From Klebsiella pneumoniae (GTDB taxonomy: Bacteria; Pseudomonadota; Gammaproteobacteria; Ga0077536): a stretch of DNA of 5,858 nucleotides. Shown one piece after another: positions 5,164 through 5,858 of this stretch. The notes beneath the pieces are model-generated. The model made no database searches and was not told the DNA's origin. It was given only the letters and a program-made list of their open reading frames with translations. Within the stretch, counting starts at the first letter, position 1. Each line of letters opens with the position of its first letter. The DNA lies in NCBI GenBank assembly GCA_945873015.1, contig CAMCBY010000283.1, forward strand, positions 1 to 5,858, read 5' to 3'. Made by a program: the position numbers and the translations under genes.

Positions 5164-5857
5164 AACGCCACGCTCGCCAGAATTCATCCACGGATTTCTG
5201 AGCGACTGCGAGCGCAGGCGTTATGTGGCAAAGGCAGTCATCATTGCGCAGGGCGAAGTGTCGCGTGGTCTGCATTTTCTGATCAAGGGCGCGGTGACCT
5301 TCCGCATGCGCACCGCTAGCGGTCACGACCTGGTGCTGGACATCGCGCACGATGGCAGCTTCTTCGGAGAAGCGGGTCTGTTTGAAGCTGACGCCCTCAA
5401 CTGTTCGGCGGTGCGCGCAAAAAGTCCTTGTGAAGTAGCCTTCATCAGCTACCCCCGCCTGCGCGCCTATCCTGCGCTGCTGGCGGCACTCCTGCCGCAA
5501 CTGACCGCACAACTCGCGCTGCGCCTCGATGATTTGTCGCGCAAAACCGCGGCCATGGCTTTTTATGACACCGAAAAACGAGTCATCGCCGCCCTGCGGC
5601 AACTCGCCAGCTCGCCCGATGCCCATGCCCATCCTGAAGGCAGTGCCATATCCGTCACGCGCACTGAACTTGGCTGCATGACCGGCGCGTCGCGTGAGGC
5701 CGTGGGCCGCGTGCTGATTCGTCTGCAGGCACGTGGCACCTTACGTGCCAAAGGCCGCGCGATCGTGATGTTGAACGGCACTCAGCAGCGCGACATGCCC
5801 ACGCCCAGCATGCCAGCGATGGAATACCGCTCAAGCATGACCAGCGCGCGCCTCTAA
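5144..5857 (+). CDS. CRP-like transcriptional regulator 3 with altered cyclic-nucleotide pocket
   Basis: A 237-residue protein that aligns without gaps to remembered E. coli CRP over much of its length: barrel about 13-110, dimer helix about 112-140, winged HTH about 172-210. 'GEAGLFE', 'VRAKSPCEVAFISY' and 'SREAVGRVL' match CRP 'GELGLFE', 'VRAKTACEVAEISY' and 'SRETVGRIL'. The DNA-reading residues Arg184, Glu185 and Arg189 equal CRP Arg180, Glu181 and Arg185, so a TGTGA-like half-site is predicted. In the cAMP pocket Gly75, Glu76, Arg127 and Ser132 are kept, but CRP Arg82, Ser83 and Thr127 are Asn86, Cys87 and Leu131. Loss of the phosphate-binding Arg/Ser argues against ordinary cAMP control. 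About 25 extra residues, rich in Met, Ser and Pro, follow the usual CRP end. The gene is divergent from ftsH. An upstream ATG at 4925 would add 73 residues with no family resemblance and is rejected as the start. Confidence 0.9.
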   Translation: MQIEMNKTPRSPEFIHGFLSDCERRRYVAKAVIIAQGEVSRGLHFLIKGAVTFRMRTASGHDLVLDIAHDGSFFGEAGLFEADALNCSAVRAKSPCEVAFISYPRLRAYPALLAALLPQLTAQLALRLDDLSRKTAAMAFYDTEKRVIAALRQLASSPDAHAHPEGSAISVTRTELGCMTGASREAVGRVLIRLQARGTLRAKGRAIVMLNGTQQRDMPTPSMPAMEYRSSMTSARL

Positions 5858-5858
5858 A

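Overview
This is a GC-rich bacterial window, most likely from a beta- or gammaproteobacterium. The evidence is the protein families: a receiver/PAS front end typical of proteobacterial GGDEF/EAL proteins, two Crp/Fnr-like regulators ending in a C-x-C-Y motif, a close CRP relative, and an FtsH protease. REP-type palindromes in an intergenic region fit the same groups. I cannot name a genus. No tRNA, rRNA, CRISPR array, transposase or phage gene is visible.

Layout. (1) At 1-643, minus strand, is the N-terminal part of a signalling protein with a degenerate receiver domain and a PAS domain; its C-terminal output domain lies outside the window. (2) At 644-805 is a divergent promoter region holding several palindromes, one of them with CRP-like geometry (TGTG-N8-CACA). 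(3) At 806-1588, plus strand, is Crp/Fnr-like regulator 1. (4) At 1589-2079 is a 491-bp gap built largely of inverted repeats. At its core is a REPIN-like pair of REP elements with perfect 23-bp arms, surrounded by three diverged copies of another repeat and further hairpins. (5) At 2080-2787, plus strand, is regulator 2, a paralogue of regulator 1. (6) Convergent to it at 2803-4803, minus strand, is a complete FtsH-type membrane AAA+ zinc protease. It has an unusual N-terminal extension and Ile in place of the pore-loop Phe. (7) At 4804-5143 is a second divergent spacer with two very short ORFs that follow good ribosome-binding sites. (8) At 5144-5857, plus strand, is regulator 3. It resembles E. 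coli CRP along its length but has lost the Arg/Ser pair that holds the cAMP phosphate.

Together these genes suggest a small signalling and stress-response neighbourhood: three regulators with the same fold but different sensing pockets, a membrane quality-control protease, and a sensor protein probably linked to cyclic-di-GMP. No multi-gene operon is seen. Each gene appears to have its own promoter region, so functional linkage is inference from proximity only. The points most worth checking are the FtsH pore substitution, the effector-pocket changes in regulator 3, the CRP-like palindrome at 676-697 and the nested repeats at 1615-1927.
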